The notes under the pieces were generated by a model. That model saw only the letters and a program-made list of their open reading frames with translations. It was not told the origin of the DNA and ran no database searches. Position numbers and translations under genes: made by a program. A DNA stretch of 64,000 nucleotides, from NCBI GenBank assembly GCA_002898375.1, contig BEIN01000002.1, forward strand, positions 150,507 through 214,506, in the 5' to 3' direction. Below, piece after piece: positions 52,786 to 62,238 of the stretch (position 1 is its first letter; each line of letters starts with the position of its first letter). The stretch is from a bacterium HR37. Its GTDB lineage: Bacteria > Desulfobacterota_D > UBA1144 > Nemesobacterales > CSP1-2.

Positions 52786-53864
52786 GATATTATCTCTACT
52801 TTTCTGGAGTCTTTTCTTATAACTGCGTCTATAATCCTTAGAGTGGAATCCTCTTCCCCAAGGCTACCTATAGACCTAATAGAGAATACATCACTTTGCC
52901 CTGAACTCAAAACCACACCGGCTAATCCTGCGGTGATCTGAAGGGTTGGATCAATTGATTTTACTATCTCGTTTGCCTTTTTTCTGTCAACTATGGGGCT
53001 ATCCTTTCGTGCTTCAAGTATGGCATCTGCTATTTGTTCGGCGGTATCATCAGGTATCAGGTTTCCTCCCGAAGCGTAACCTGTTTGACGTGTAAAGGAA
53101 GAGACAGAGGCTCCTTTTAGTGCAGCCATTATAACCACCTTGGGGGCGGTACTTAGATTTATTCTTTTGTCTTTGGGATAGACTGTGACAAAGTCTTTTA
53201 TCTTTTCGAAGAACTCTTTATCCATTCCGTATATTAAACGGATTTCCTCAACGCTGTCTAAGGGACCGTTCTTTATAGAATAGGGGTTCTCAAGACTTGC
53301 GTAGAACTGTGCATCTGCACCACTTGGATCCTGGTCATCCTCTACGCTGGAGCCCTCAATTGGGCGGTCTAACCAGTTAATCAGGCTGGAGATAAAGAGA
53401 CTTGACTTTTTACCATCCACACCCAGCATCCTAAAGAGTTCTTTAAGCTCCGTAAGTACCTGCTGGTCAACTCTGTTTGTCCTTTGGCTTACAAGTGCAT
53501 TTAGGTTTATTTTGGAGCGCTCATCTACAACCGTTATGGAAACCAGACCGTCTCCTACCGGGAAATAGGGAACGTTTATAATCCATCTTCCCTGAGAGCT
53601 TCCACTTTGCTCTCCCAGAAAACTTGCAACTGTTGTTAGCTCCTCAAGTGGCCTTTTCTTTAGGGTTCCTGCTGCCACATATATACCGGACTTTGCTATG
53701 TAACGTGCCTTTATGTCGTCTTTTATGTTTGAGGCAATCTGCATATCCACCTGGGTGAAGTATATTAGGTCTACAACAAGCGTTGTAACTATTGCAATTG
53801 CAATGAGTACAACCGCAAGTACAATCCCACGTTCAGATTTTCTTATCCTTGGTTCATCTCTCAT
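52770..53864 (-). CDS. gspK: Type II secretion minor pseudopilin GspK
   Basis: 364 residues from ATG 53864, which overlaps the gspJ stop as ATGA and has AGGTGG before it; frames to 53996 would invade gspJ. A basic leader ends R-K-S-E-R-G before the hydrophobic I-V-L-A-V-V-L-I-A-I. The Glu at position 5, present in other pseudopilins, is missing, as usual in GspK. Then Y-I-A-K-S-G-I-Y and a large soluble domain with L-N-A-L-V and W-L-D-R-P, matching GspK. It caps the pseudopilus tip with GspI and GspJ. Confidence 0.93.
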   Translation of the reverse strand: MRDEPRIRKSERGIVLAVVLIAIAIVTTLVVDLIYFTQVDMQIASNIKDDIKARYIAKSGIYVAAGTLKKRPLEELTTVASFLGEQSGSSQGRWIINVPYFPVGDGLVSITVVDERSKINLNALVSQRTNRVDQQVLTELKELFRMLGVDGKKSSLFISSLINWLDRPIEGSSVEDDQDPSGADAQFYASLENPYSIKNGPLDSVEEIRLIYGMDKEFFEKIKDFVTVYPKDKRINLSTAPKVVIMAALKGASVSSFTRQTGYASGGNLIPDDTAEQIADAILEARKDSPIVDRKKANEIVKSIDPTLQITAGLAGVVLSSGQSDVFSIRSIGSLGEEDSTLRIIDAVIRKDSRKVEIISWKEQ

Positions 53865-54541
53865 TTTTGCCCACCTGATTGTGCTACGGGAATTGTTACA
53901 AGTGAATCGAAAGAGACCTCCTCTCCCCTTGGGCTCTTCATCGTTATTTGTATCCATACTGCTTTTGGTAGAGCCCTTGTCTGTTGGGAATCCCATTCTT
54001 CTATAAGCTCTCCACCTTCGGTCATAAAGAGCAGGTTAAACCTGAGTATGCGTTCGGATATTGGGTATCTAATTCCACCTGATTCTACTCCTATTGTTGG
54101 GTTCTCCCATCTTATTAGAGAGAAGGTTTCACTTCCCTGATTCTGTTCTGTATAGTAGCCTATTTCTGCCTGATCAGAGTCAAGTGAATCGCTTCTGTAG
54201 TTGCGTGAAAGGGAGGTAAACAGCACCCTGCTCTGCTCGCCTTCCTTTGTTCCCCTGAAGTAGGAATACGGTGAGGTTAGGGACTCTGAGTACACCATTC
54301 CATATGGATACGCTGATTCTAGGTCCTTTGTTATCTGGGAAAATATGACCCTTGCTTCATGGTAGAGTTCCAGTTCTTCTTCTGTTATGTCTTTTGCCTT
54401 TATAATCTGAAAAAACGAAACGTATGTAATCGTTAGAACGATGGTTCCAATAAACACGGAAAGGAGTAACTCAAGAAGAGTAAACCCCTTATCTGATATC
54501 TGACATTGCCATTGTAATCTCAAAGTCTTTTTTCCCTTCAT
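53861..54541 (-). CDS. gspJ: Type II secretion minor pseudopilin GspJ
   Basis: About 226 residues from the ATG at 54541; a further ATG lies at 54556 and a TTG with AAGGG upstream at 54523, so the start is open. The prepilin cleavage site is D-K-G before F-T-L-L-E-L-L-L-S-V-F. The body has L-E-S-A-Y-P-Y-G and W-E-N-P-T-like stretches and ends before the gspK start. It overlaps the 3' end of gspI. Confidence 0.88.
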   Translation of the reverse strand: MKGKKTLRLQWQCQISDKGFTLLELLLSVFIGTIVLTITYVSFFQIIKAKDITEEELELYHEARVIFSQITKDLESAYPYGMVYSESLTSPYSYFRGTKEGEQSRVLFTSLSRNYRSDSLDSDQAEIGYYTEQNQGSETFSLIRWENPTIGVESGGIRYPISERILRFNLLFMTEGGELIEEWDSQQTRALPKAVWIQITMKSPRGEEVSFDSLVTIPVAQSGGQK

Positions 54542-54896
54542 CCCACATGACCACAAGATGTATTGCCCTTATTTCTATACCCAGTTGCCTGATGTTTATG
54601 GGGATTACCGATAGTTGCCATCTAAACCCCGGTGCTTCTTCAAACTCCCCTTGCTCTCGTCTTGGCTCCGGAAATCCTTCTAGCTCTATCTCTGAAAGCT
54701 TTTTCTGGGCAAGCATTCCTGCAATGGCCAGATTCTTTGAATCGGATGCAATAATTAGGTTTCTATTTACTGCACTTAAAAGCACTGCTAGTGCGGAGCC
54801 AAGTATTGCAACAGCTACAAGAACCTCAAGGAGTGTAAATCCCAAAGTTGCTTTGGATGTTTGTTTGCTACCTGACAAACTCAACGTATCTGTCAT
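54489..54896 (-). CDS. gspI: Type II secretion minor pseudopilin GspI
   Basis: 135 residues. Leader ends T-L-G before F-T-L-L-E-V-L-V-A-V-A-I-L; then A-M-L-A-Q-K-K-L-S-E-I-E-L-E-G typical of GspI (the L-A-x-x-x-A-E-N-x-x-x-E region) and a short globular domain. It overlaps gspH by 29 bases and gspJ downstream. With J and K it forms the pseudopilus tip complex. Confidence 0.92.
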   Translation of the reverse strand: MTDTLSLSGSKQTSKATLGFTLLEVLVAVAILGSALAVLLSAVNRNLIIASDSKNLAIAGMLAQKKLSEIELEGFPEPRREQGEFEEAPGFRWQLSVIPINIRQLGIEIRAIHLVVMWDEGKKDFEITMAMSDIR

Positions 54897-55377
54897 AAAC
54901 TATGGTTCCTCCGGTATATGGTTTTGTTGCCACCGTGTAGTTTATTCCGTTTTCCGTTTCAAGATGGATTACTGCAGGTTCAACAAATCCTGTGGGGAAA
55001 AAGAGTATAAAATCGTCTCTGCCTTTAAGGGTTTTACCGAGGCTGCGCTGGGTTATTACGTCTTTAAAATATACACCCTTTGGGAGTTTCCATATCTTCT
55101 GTAACAGGGGGTCTCTGGGGACTACAAACTCATTTCCCTCTATTACCTCAACCCGATACTCATTCCTATCTATATCGAAGGTCAGTCTGTATACCCTTTT
55201 CTTGAAAGCGGCCTCACTGTATAGGTACCTGATCACCGCACTTAGCCTTCTTGATGCACTTTTTATGTTTATCTCCGTAATCTCTTTAAACTTGGGCACT
55301 GCTACAAGGAGAAAGAGCCCCAGAAGAAAGATAACAACTGAAAGCTCTATAAGGGTAAAGCCCTTATTTTCATTCAT
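54868..55377 (-). CDS. gspH: Type II secretion minor pseudopilin GspH
   Basis: 169 residues. Leader M-N-E-N-K-G is very short; the helix F-T-L-I-E-L-S-V-V-I-F-L-L-G follows. Body includes A-S-R-R-L-S-A-V-I-R-Y-L-Y-S-E-A-A-like sequence and R-L-T-F-D-I-D. Its ATG overlaps the gspG stop as ATGA, so translation is coupled. Confidence 0.9.
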   Translation of the reverse strand: MNENKGFTLIELSVVIFLLGLFLLVAVPKFKEITEINIKSASRRLSAVIRYLYSEAAFKKRVYRLTFDIDRNEYRVEVIEGNEFVVPRDPLLQKIWKLPKGVYFKDVITQRSLGKTLKGRDDFILFFPTGFVEPAVIHLETENGINYTVATKPYTGGTIVYDRYVEFVR

Positions 55378-55802
55378 TGTATGTTCCGGCTCGAGATGTC
55401 ATCTTCTGTGTTTGGTACACCATCTGGCCCCGGAGATATTATCTCGTAAGACCCATCTTGTGTTTGATCAGGTCCTATGTAGATAAAATCGTTGCCCCAT
55501 GCATCCTTTGGAACCTTTCCTCCCTCAAGGTACCCTTCTGGTGGAAACTTTGTCGGGGTTCTACCTATTGTAGGAGGGCTTACCAGAGCCTGCAGTCCCT
55601 GTTGTGTTTCAGGATAAAAGGCATTGTCAAGCTTATAGAGTTTAAGTGCGGTTTCTAAGTCCCTTATCTGGATCTTTGTTGTCTCTATTTTTGCCTCACG
55701 CAGCCTTCCTATAACGTTTGTTCCCACTAGATAGGCAAGCCCAGCTATTATAACCAGAACCACCATAATTTCGATAAGCGTGAAACCACTTTGTGATCTC
55801 AT
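55374..55802 (-). CDS. gspG: Type II secretion major pseudopilin GspG
   Basis: 142 residues. Leader M-R-S-Q-S-G then F-T-L-I-E-I-M-V-V-L-V-I-I. The GspG body is complete: D-L-E-T-A-L-K-L-Y-K-L-D-N, Y-P-E-T-Q-Q-G-L-Q-A-L, D-A-W-G-N-D-F, and a calcium-site-like G-P-D-G-V-P-N-T-E-D-D-I. AAGGAGG precedes the ATG. It polymerises into the pseudopilus. Confidence 0.97.
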   Translation of the reverse strand: MRSQSGFTLIEIMVVLVIIAGLAYLVGTNVIGRLREAKIETTKIQIRDLETALKLYKLDNAFYPETQQGLQALVSPPTIGRTPTKFPPEGYLEGGKVPKDAWGNDFIYIGPDQTQDGSYEIISPGPDGVPNTEDDISSRNIQ

Positions 55803-55816
55803 TGCAACCTCCTTAA

Positions 55817-57022
55817 TTATTTGATTGTAGAAGTTAAGTCAAATATGGGCAGAAGTATTGCAAAAACGATAAATCCTACAACAACACCCATTACAAGTAT
55901 CATGATGGGCTCAAGAAGAGATGTTAAGGTTGAAACCGAGGTTTCAATCTGCATATCGTAAATATCTGCAACTTTTACAAGCATCTCCTCCAGTTCGCCC
56001 GTCTGTTCCCCAACCGTTATCATCCTTGTCATAAGTGGAGGGAAAATACCGCTTTCCCTAAGCGGTCTTGCAAGGCTTGTTCCCTCCCTTACGTTCTCGC
56101 GAATGCTTCTTAGCTTTTCAATATAGACAGAGTTTCCAAGTATTGCCTCAGATATTTCAAGTGCTTCAAGAAGTGGGATTCCGCTTCCAAGCAGTGTTCC
56201 TAGAGTGCGTGTAAACCTGGATATTATTACCATTCTTGCAATCTTTCCAAATATCGGGAGCCTAAGAACCAGCCGATCAATGATTGCCTTTCCCCGTCTG
56301 GTTTTACTAAACCGGTACAGCATAAATGCAATGCCTGTTAGTACGAAGAGAATGGTTAGGGGATTCTCACTTAAAAAGGTGCTTATCTCTATTAGAATTA
56401 CGGTAATAAGTGGGAGGGCTTTTCCGCTTTCTTCAAAGATTCTTGCTATCTTTGGTATAACATAGGTCATCATAAAGAATAAAACCCCGCTTCCTATAAG
56501 GAACATAAAGAGCGGATATATAAGTGCGCTTTTTATACGCGAGTAAAGGGCCGCTTGTTTTTCAAGAAAGTCTGCAAGTCTAAGAAGCACAACATCTAGT
56601 GTGCCGCTTGCCTCACCTGCCTTTACCATGTTTATATAGAGATCAGAGAATATGTTTTTGTGTTCTTTAAGTGCGTTTGTAAGGGAGCTTCCTTCGCTTA
56701 TTCTGTCCTTTACCTGGGTTAGAACCTGCTTTAACCTTGGGTCATCTGTTTGCTCGGAAAGTGCTACAAGAGAGGCTTCCAGTGGAAGTCCAGCGGATAT
56801 AAGGGTAGAGAACTGTCTTGTTGTAACCGCAAGCTCTGAGATGCTTATACCCCTAAGCAGGAAAAATCTCTTGGTTTTCTCTTCCTTAACCTCTTTTAGG
56901 GAAGATAAAAAGATCCCCTGGCGTTTTAGTTTCTCCGTTGCGGCTTTTGGGGATTCAGCATCTATTATCCCTTGAAGGGTTTTACCCTTTTCGTTTATTG
57001 CCTTGTATTTGTAAACGGGCAT
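55817..57022 (-). CDS. gspF: Type II secretion inner-membrane protein GspF
   Basis: 401 residues, two GspF domains (about 68-190 and 270-392) each followed by membrane helices. Repeat motif T-R-Q-F-S-T-L-I-S-A-G-L-P-L near residue 66 is echoed by T-R-T-L-G-T-L-L-G-S-G-I-P-L near 270. Start M-P-V-Y-K-Y-K-A. It is the membrane platform for GspE. Confidence 0.95.
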   Translation of the reverse strand: MPVYKYKAINEKGKTLQGIIDAESPKAATEKLKRQGIFLSSLKEVKEEKTKRFFLLRGISISELAVTTRQFSTLISAGLPLEASLVALSEQTDDPRLKQVLTQVKDRISEGSSLTNALKEHKNIFSDLYINMVKAGEASGTLDVVLLRLADFLEKQAALYSRIKSALIYPLFMFLIGSGVLFFMMTYVIPKIARIFEESGKALPLITVILIEISTFLSENPLTILFVLTGIAFMLYRFSKTRRGKAIIDRLVLRLPIFGKIARMVIISRFTRTLGTLLGSGIPLLEALEISEAILGNSVYIEKLRSIRENVREGTSLARPLRESGIFPPLMTRMITVGEQTGELEEMLVKVADIYDMQIETSVSTLTSLLEPIMILVMGVVVGFIVFAILLPIFDLTSTIK

Positions 57023-57037
57023 CTTACTTCATCTCCC

Positions 57038-58714
57038 CTATGCCGAATCCTCTTCCGTTACCCTCATGACCTCATCTATAGATGTTAAGCCCCTAAGTAC
57101 TTTTTCTGCTCCATCCATCCTAAGGGTTGTCATCCCGTTTTCTATGGCCCTTTTCTTTATCGTGGAGGAATCTGAGGTACTGAGTGTAAGTGTGCGTATG
57201 TCATCATCTACAAGGAGTATTTCAAATATACCGGTTCTTCCGCTGTATCCTGTATCCAGACACTCAGGGCATCCACGTGCTCTAAACAACCTTCCTCCCG
57301 GTATGTCCCTTCTGTTTATGCCTATTCTTACAAGTTCATCGTCAAGGGGTATATACGGTTCCTTGCAGTGGTTGCAAAGAAATCTAACAAGCCTCTGTGC
57401 TATAACAGCTATTAGGGAGGATGCAACAAGAAACGGTTCTATTCCCATATCTATAAGTCGTGTTATTGCACTTGCGGAGTCGTTTGTATGAAGTGTGGAA
57501 AAAACCAGGTGTCCTGTAAGAGAGGCATGAATTGCAATATCTGCTGTTTCTCTATCTCTTATCTCTCCTATAAGGATAACATCGGGGTCCTGACGCAGGA
57601 TTGACCTCAGTCCATTTGCAAATGTCAGGTTTACCTTGGGATTTACCTGGATCTGGTTAATACCTTGGATCTGGTACTCAACCGGATCCTCAATCGTTAT
57701 TATCTTCTTGTCCGGGGAGTTGATTCGCTCCAGAGCTGCATACAGTGTGGTTGTTTTTCCGCTTCCTGTAGGACCTGTTACCAGTATTATCCCGTGAGGG
57801 CGGTGTATCAGGGAGTTTACGGTTCTTAGTTTTTCCCCTTCAAGTCCTAGGTCTTCTAAGCTTAAAAGAACAGAGGACCTATCGAGCAGCCTCATAACCA
57901 CACTTTCTCCCCATGTGGTTGGAACGGTGGATATACGAACATCAACATCTCTACCCGCTACCTTGACCCGAATTCTCCCGTCTTGTGGCTTCCTTTTTTC
58001 CGCTATATCAAGCTCAGCCATTATCTTTACCCTTGATATAATGGAGGACTGAAGTTTCTTTGGACACGAGGTTACCCTGTGTAGAATTCCATCTTTTCTG
58101 AATCTGACCACAACCTCCTTCTCAAAACACTCTATGTGAATATCGCTTGCTTTTTCTTTTACCGCCTGAAATAAAAGTGAGTTTACAAACCTGATAATGG
58201 GGGCTTCATCTTCTGCTTCAAGAAGGTCTTTGGGTTCCTGAAACTCTGACTCCGTAATGCCAAGAACCTCACTTTCAATCTCATCGGCCATCTCTCTGCC
58301 ACGTTCGTAGACCTTATTTATGCACTCTATAACCGTAGAGCTGAGTGTAAGGACGGGTTCCACTTCGCATTCAAAGAGGGATTTAACCTCATCTATAGCG
58401 TATATATTCAGGGGAGGAGCAATGGCAACAATTATTTTATCGTTTTCTTTCTTTATGGGGATAAGCTTAAATTTCTTTGCAAAGCTTATAGGGAGGAGTT
58501 TGGCAAGCTCTGGATCTATAGATTTTTCCTCTATACTTAACGTATACGGGATCTCATAGTACTCAGAAAGCACCTCAAGGGTTTCTCTTTCACTTAGGAT
58601 CTTTGACTTTATAATAAGCTCTTCAAGTCTTTCTCCGTTTTTGGAAACGATCTCTCCCAGCCTTGTTCTGGCTTCTGGGTTTCTTTCAACAATTATTTCT
58701 TCAAGACTCCTCAT
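57038..58714 (-). CDS. gspE: Type II secretion ATPase GspE
   Basis: 558 residues from ATG 58714, which has GGGGGGAT 8-9 bases before and follows the gspD stop by one base; an ATG at 58780 is in frame but lies in gspD. N-terminal domain, then Walker A G-P-T-G-S-G-K-T-T near residue 320, Asp and His boxes, Walker B L-I-G-E-I-R-D, and four Cys (C-N-H-C and C-P-E-C) for zinc. It powers pseudopilus assembly. GspL, its usual membrane partner, is not in the operon. Confidence 0.95.
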   Translation of the reverse strand: MRSLEEIIVERNPEARTRLGEIVSKNGERLEELIIKSKILSERETLEVLSEYYEIPYTLSIEEKSIDPELAKLLPISFAKKFKLIPIKKENDKIIVAIAPPLNIYAIDEVKSLFECEVEPVLTLSSTVIECINKVYERGREMADEIESEVLGITESEFQEPKDLLEAEDEAPIIRFVNSLLFQAVKEKASDIHIECFEKEVVVRFRKDGILHRVTSCPKKLQSSIISRVKIMAELDIAEKRKPQDGRIRVKVAGRDVDVRISTVPTTWGESVVMRLLDRSSVLLSLEDLGLEGEKLRTVNSLIHRPHGIILVTGPTGSGKTTTLYAALERINSPDKKIITIEDPVEYQIQGINQIQVNPKVNLTFANGLRSILRQDPDVILIGEIRDRETADIAIHASLTGHLVFSTLHTNDSASAITRLIDMGIEPFLVASSLIAVIAQRLVRFLCNHCKEPYIPLDDELVRIGINRRDIPGGRLFRARGCPECLDTGYSGRTGIFEILLVDDDIRTLTLSTSDSSTIKKRAIENGMTTLRMDGAEKVLRGLTSIDEVMRVTEEDSA

Positions 58715-58715
58715 C

Positions 58716-61181
58716 TTAGTATCCCCCCTCATGTATTCCCCTTTGTTGTAGAAGCATATTCCTTCTTTGTCTTTCTTCAAGAATCCTCTGCATATCGTTT
58801 TCGTTTTCCACTATCCTTGGGGTAAGAAGGATCATCAGATTTATCTTGCTGCTTTGCCTTTGTCTGAATTTAAACAGGTTTCCAAATAACGGAATGTCTC
58901 CAAGTAGTGGAACCTTGTTCTCAAGGTTTGTTTCTCTATCTTGAACGAGCCCACCAATTACAATTGTTTGACCGTTTTTTACAACAATTGATGAATCAGC
59001 AGCCCTTGTTGTGGTGGCAATACCAAATTGCGCTGTGTTTAATCCTGCAGGTGCATCCCTTACCGCAGAGACCTCTGTGTGTATATTTAGATTGAGAAAG
59101 TCCCCTTCGCTTATCTGGGGAGTAATTGCCAGCCTTATACCTACAGGCTGTCGCTCTATGGTTTGCACGGTAACTCCTGTTTCTGATACGGTTGTTCCTG
59201 TTGGAAACGGTATAACATCTGCTACTATGATCTCTGCTGGTTCATTGTCTGTTGTTATAATACTCGGGGTGGAAAGAACATTTACATCGGTTAATGAGGT
59301 TAGGGCCTGAAACAGGGCACTAAATGAAGGAATAGGTGGTATTGGCCCTGGGCCATCTGGATCTACTGTTTCCCCTATAACCCCCAGGAAAAGCCCGGAG
59401 ATGCTTCCAATTGCGCTTATAAGGGAGTTTGAGCTTGCAGCAACGCCAAGAAGGCTTGGAATTCCAGGAAGGGCGGTTCCTCCAAAACCAAGGTTGTCGT
59501 TGTTTATTGTAAAACCAAAGTTAAAGTTTGTCCCAAGTGCCTTTAGTTTCTCAAGGCTTACCTCAAGTATCGCAGCTTCAACAAACACCTGCTTTCTTCT
59601 TACATCAAGCTCCTCTATTACGCTCTTTAGGGTCTCAAAATCCTTACGGGAGCTCACTATTATAACGGAGTTTGTGGCAGGGTCTGCTGTTATCCTTATT
59701 CCTTCTGCTTCTGCTACAGTTGGGGTTATTGCTTCCCCTACTGGTTCCCTGGTTATTTGCCCTCCTATCTGGCCCAGTCCTCCAAGTGTTCCTGTCTGTC
59801 TCCCGAAGGTCCCGGTTTGATATGTTGTACCCAGGGAGGTTCCTATGGTTCCCAATCTGGTTTCAGTTGTTCTTCGGGTTGGCTGAATAGCACCTGGTGC
59901 ACCTCCACCGATTAAGCCAGAAAGAACCCCCACTATCTGTTCTGCATCGGCATTTTGAAGACGGATTACATATATACCCTGTTCCGGTTGTTCTGTCTCT
60001 ACATCGAGCTTCTTTATAATTGCCTTTATCTTTTTCATATCCTCTGGGTAGGCAATTACTATAAGGGAATTGGTTCTTTCATCCACAATCACCTTAAATC
60101 CCGTTAACGACGTCTGTACCGCAGCAGTGGTGCTCCTTGCTGGAGGGGATATACGCTGCGGGGTTGGGGTGCGTCTTGTAGTTCTGGTTGTTGGGGTTTC
60201 AGTGGGTGTCCTTGTTGTGGTTGTTACCCCTGCTCCTGGTCCAAATATCTCCATTAGCTTGGCTGCAATGTCTGCTGCATCAGCATGCTCTATCTTTATA
60301 AACTCTATTGCTGTTTCCACATCTATGTTTCTTATTATCTGTATAATCTTGTTTATGTTAGAGACGGTATCTACTATAATTAGCATATTTAGATTTGGGT
60401 AAACCAGAAGATCACCTTCCCTTGATATAAGGGGTTTTAATGTGTTTGCAATCTCAGAGGCGTTTACGTTTTTAAGGGGGATAAGTCGGGTAACAAATCT
60501 ATCCGAAGGAGGTTCTAGATAGGTGCCAACCTGTGTTGGAAGGCTCTCACCTTTTATATCCCTTTTGGGAATCACCTTGTTTATGCCGTCTTTCTTGACT
60601 ATTGAAAACCCATTTAGATCCAAAATGGCCTCAAAAAGCCTTATGGCATTTCGCTTCTTAAATCCCCCCCTTGGTGTTATTATTGTAACCCTCCTTGCCT
60701 TAACGGATTCATCAAGTATAAAGGTTTCTCCCGTAATCTCGCTCATTATCTGGATAAGGTCTTTTATGTCCATCTCTGTCTGGAGGTTTACTATCTCGTT
60801 ACCCTCGGTGCTTTCTTTCACTTGAGGTTTGGATGTAGATTGGTTTGTTTCTTGGTTATCTGCACTTGCTTCTAAATCGTTGCCGTTTGAATCACCGGTT
60901 TGTGCATACTCTTCTTTACCTGAGGGAATTCTTAGGGTCTGGCCAACCAGTATCTTGTTGCCTTTAATATCATTTACCCTTTTTATATCGGCAACTGGGA
61001 CCCTAAATCTGTTTGCTATCTCATAAAGGGTATCGTTTTTTTTCACTCTATAAACCGTATAGTGGGTTGAGTCTGGTTCTGGTTCCGGGCTTTTTGAAAC
61101 CTCTTCTCCCATGACGTTTAGGTAAGATATAAATACAAGAACCAAGATCGTGTTTGTTAAAAAAGAAGTAGTTCTCTTCAT
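58716..61181 (-). CDS. gspD: Type II secretion secretin GspD with N-terminal LysM domain
   Basis: 821 residues. Signal peptide ~1-25, a LysM domain at 41-87 (Y-x-V-K-K-N-D-T-L-Y-E-I-A and V-G-Q-T-L-R-I-P), secretin N0 and three N1-N3-type domains with V-T-I-I-T-P-R-G and repeated N-S-L-I-V-I motifs, then the outer-membrane ring with V-P-L-L-G-D-I-P-L-F-G-N-L-F and I-L-L-T-P-R-I-V. Two Thr/Arg- and Gly/Thr-rich inserts (~315-355 and ~425-497) interrupt the N domains. LysM binds peptidoglycan and may replace the usual anchor. AAGGAG precedes the ATG. Confidence 0.93.
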   Translation of the reverse strand: MKRTTSFLTNTILVLVFISYLNVMGEEVSKSPEPEPDSTHYTVYRVKKNDTLYEIANRFRVPVADIKRVNDIKGNKILVGQTLRIPSGKEEYAQTGDSNGNDLEASADNQETNQSTSKPQVKESTEGNEIVNLQTEMDIKDLIQIMSEITGETFILDESVKARRVTIITPRGGFKKRNAIRLFEAILDLNGFSIVKKDGINKVIPKRDIKGESLPTQVGTYLEPPSDRFVTRLIPLKNVNASEIANTLKPLISREGDLLVYPNLNMLIIVDTVSNINKIIQIIRNIDVETAIEFIKIEHADAADIAAKLMEIFGPGAGVTTTTRTPTETPTTRTTRRTPTPQRISPPARSTTAAVQTSLTGFKVIVDERTNSLIVIAYPEDMKKIKAIIKKLDVETEQPEQGIYVIRLQNADAEQIVGVLSGLIGGGAPGAIQPTRRTTETRLGTIGTSLGTTYQTGTFGRQTGTLGGLGQIGGQITREPVGEAITPTVAEAEGIRITADPATNSVIIVSSRKDFETLKSVIEELDVRRKQVFVEAAILEVSLEKLKALGTNFNFGFTINNDNLGFGGTALPGIPSLLGVAASSNSLISAIGSISGLFLGVIGETVDPDGPGPIPPIPSFSALFQALTSLTDVNVLSTPSIITTDNEPAEIIVADVIPFPTGTTVSETGVTVQTIERQPVGIRLAITPQISEGDFLNLNIHTEVSAVRDAPAGLNTAQFGIATTTRAADSSIVVKNGQTIVIGGLVQDRETNLENKVPLLGDIPLFGNLFKFRQRQSSKINLMILLTPRIVENENDMQRILEERQRRNMLLQQRGIHEGGY

Positions 61182-61229
61182 CCTGTATGCTCCTTGAATA
61201 AATCTCTATCCTCACTAAGTTACCAAATA

Positions 61230-62177
61230 TTATCTTACCGTGTATTCATATGTTAATCTCTGACCACGTCTTGTAAGGTCGATTGTAAATCTGGTTTGCC
61301 TTCTTAGTTCTTCAAACAGGCTCAAAGCGTTTTCCACGTTATCCAGCTCAACGTCGTTTATCTTGTGGATTACGTCTCCGTTTCTGAGTCCTATTTTAAA
61401 GAATATGCTGTTTGGTCTTATACCGAAAAACCTAAGACCATCTTCTTGAGGGATAACGCGAGCCTGGGTAAGAATCTGGTTTGGATCGCTAAGGAGCTCA
61501 TCTAGCATCTTCTGATCCACCTCATAAACACCCTCACTAACTTCCCTTATCCCCTCAGTGCTCCTTGATAGAGGAGAGTTCCTTCTTGCATTGCGGAGTC
61601 TAAGGAGTCTATCCCTTTGTGGGATTCTGGCTGCGGATGCAACCTCCTCCGAAGGGGTTTCTTCTTCTATTATATCTTTTTTGCATTTTATCTTTTCTGG
61701 TTCATTTCTTTCTACTATGGCTATACAGTTTCCAATCTTTGATAGCTTTACGTTTTCGTTCTGAATTATATCTATTAGCTCCCCTTCAAAATACCCCTTT
61801 ACCTTTCCGGTTTCTGTGTTTTTTATAATTGCAAGGGACCTTTCACCGGGATTTATTACAGTTCCAAGTAACTCAAGGTGAAGAGTGGTTGGACGTGCTT
61901 CCTCAGGGTTTATTCCCGTGGAGATTGAGGTGTTTTTAACCCCGAATATGTTCTTCTTAAGTATTACATCGTACTGGTTTCTTGAGTGTCTTGCATTTGC
62001 CCTGGTTACTTTGATTTCCCCTGAGCCTTTGTTTCTCGAGTCTGTTAGTATGTTAAGAGGTGGTGAGACTTTTCCTCTTATTTTATCGTGTACTATTTGG
62101 GTAAGTACATAGGCTATACCTATAAGGAGAATAAGATTAAGAACCCATACGTATCTTTTTACTATAGATAGGAGCAT
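61230..62177 (-). CDS. gspC: Type II secretion protein GspC with PDZ domain
   Basis: 315 residues. One membrane helix at ~12-30, an HR-type domain with N-I-F-G-V near residue 75 and L-E-L-L-G-T-V near 100, then a charged linker, and a C-terminal PDZ domain (R-F-F-G-I-R-P, F-F-K-I-G-L-R-N-G-D-V-I-H-K-I-N-D). GspC links the inner-membrane platform with the secretin. It is the first gene of the operon; gspD follows at 48 bases. No Shine-Dalgarno is clear before the ATG. Confidence 0.9.
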   Translation of the reverse strand: MLLSIVKRYVWVLNLILLIGIAYVLTQIVHDKIRGKVSPPLNILTDSRNKGSGEIKVTRANARHSRNQYDVILKKNIFGVKNTSISTGINPEEARPTTLHLELLGTVINPGERSLAIIKNTETGKVKGYFEGELIDIIQNENVKLSKIGNCIAIVERNEPEKIKCKKDIIEEETPSEEVASAARIPQRDRLLRLRNARRNSPLSRSTEGIREVSEGVYEVDQKMLDELLSDPNQILTQARVIPQEDGLRFFGIRPNSIFFKIGLRNGDVIHKINDVELDNVENALSLFEELRRQTRFTIDLTRRGQRLTYEYTVR

Positions 62178-62209
62178 GCTTTTAAGTAATATGATTAATT
62201 TTGAGTTTA

Positions 62210-62238
62210 AAAATAAAGTCTTTCACTTTACCTGTCAA
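62210..62238 (-). promoter_or_regulatory. Promoter of the type II secretion operon
   Basis: Minus strand: TTGACA at 62238-62233, 17-base spacer, TATTTT at 62215-62210. It overlaps the end of galT. Transcription would start near 62203. Confidence 0.65.
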
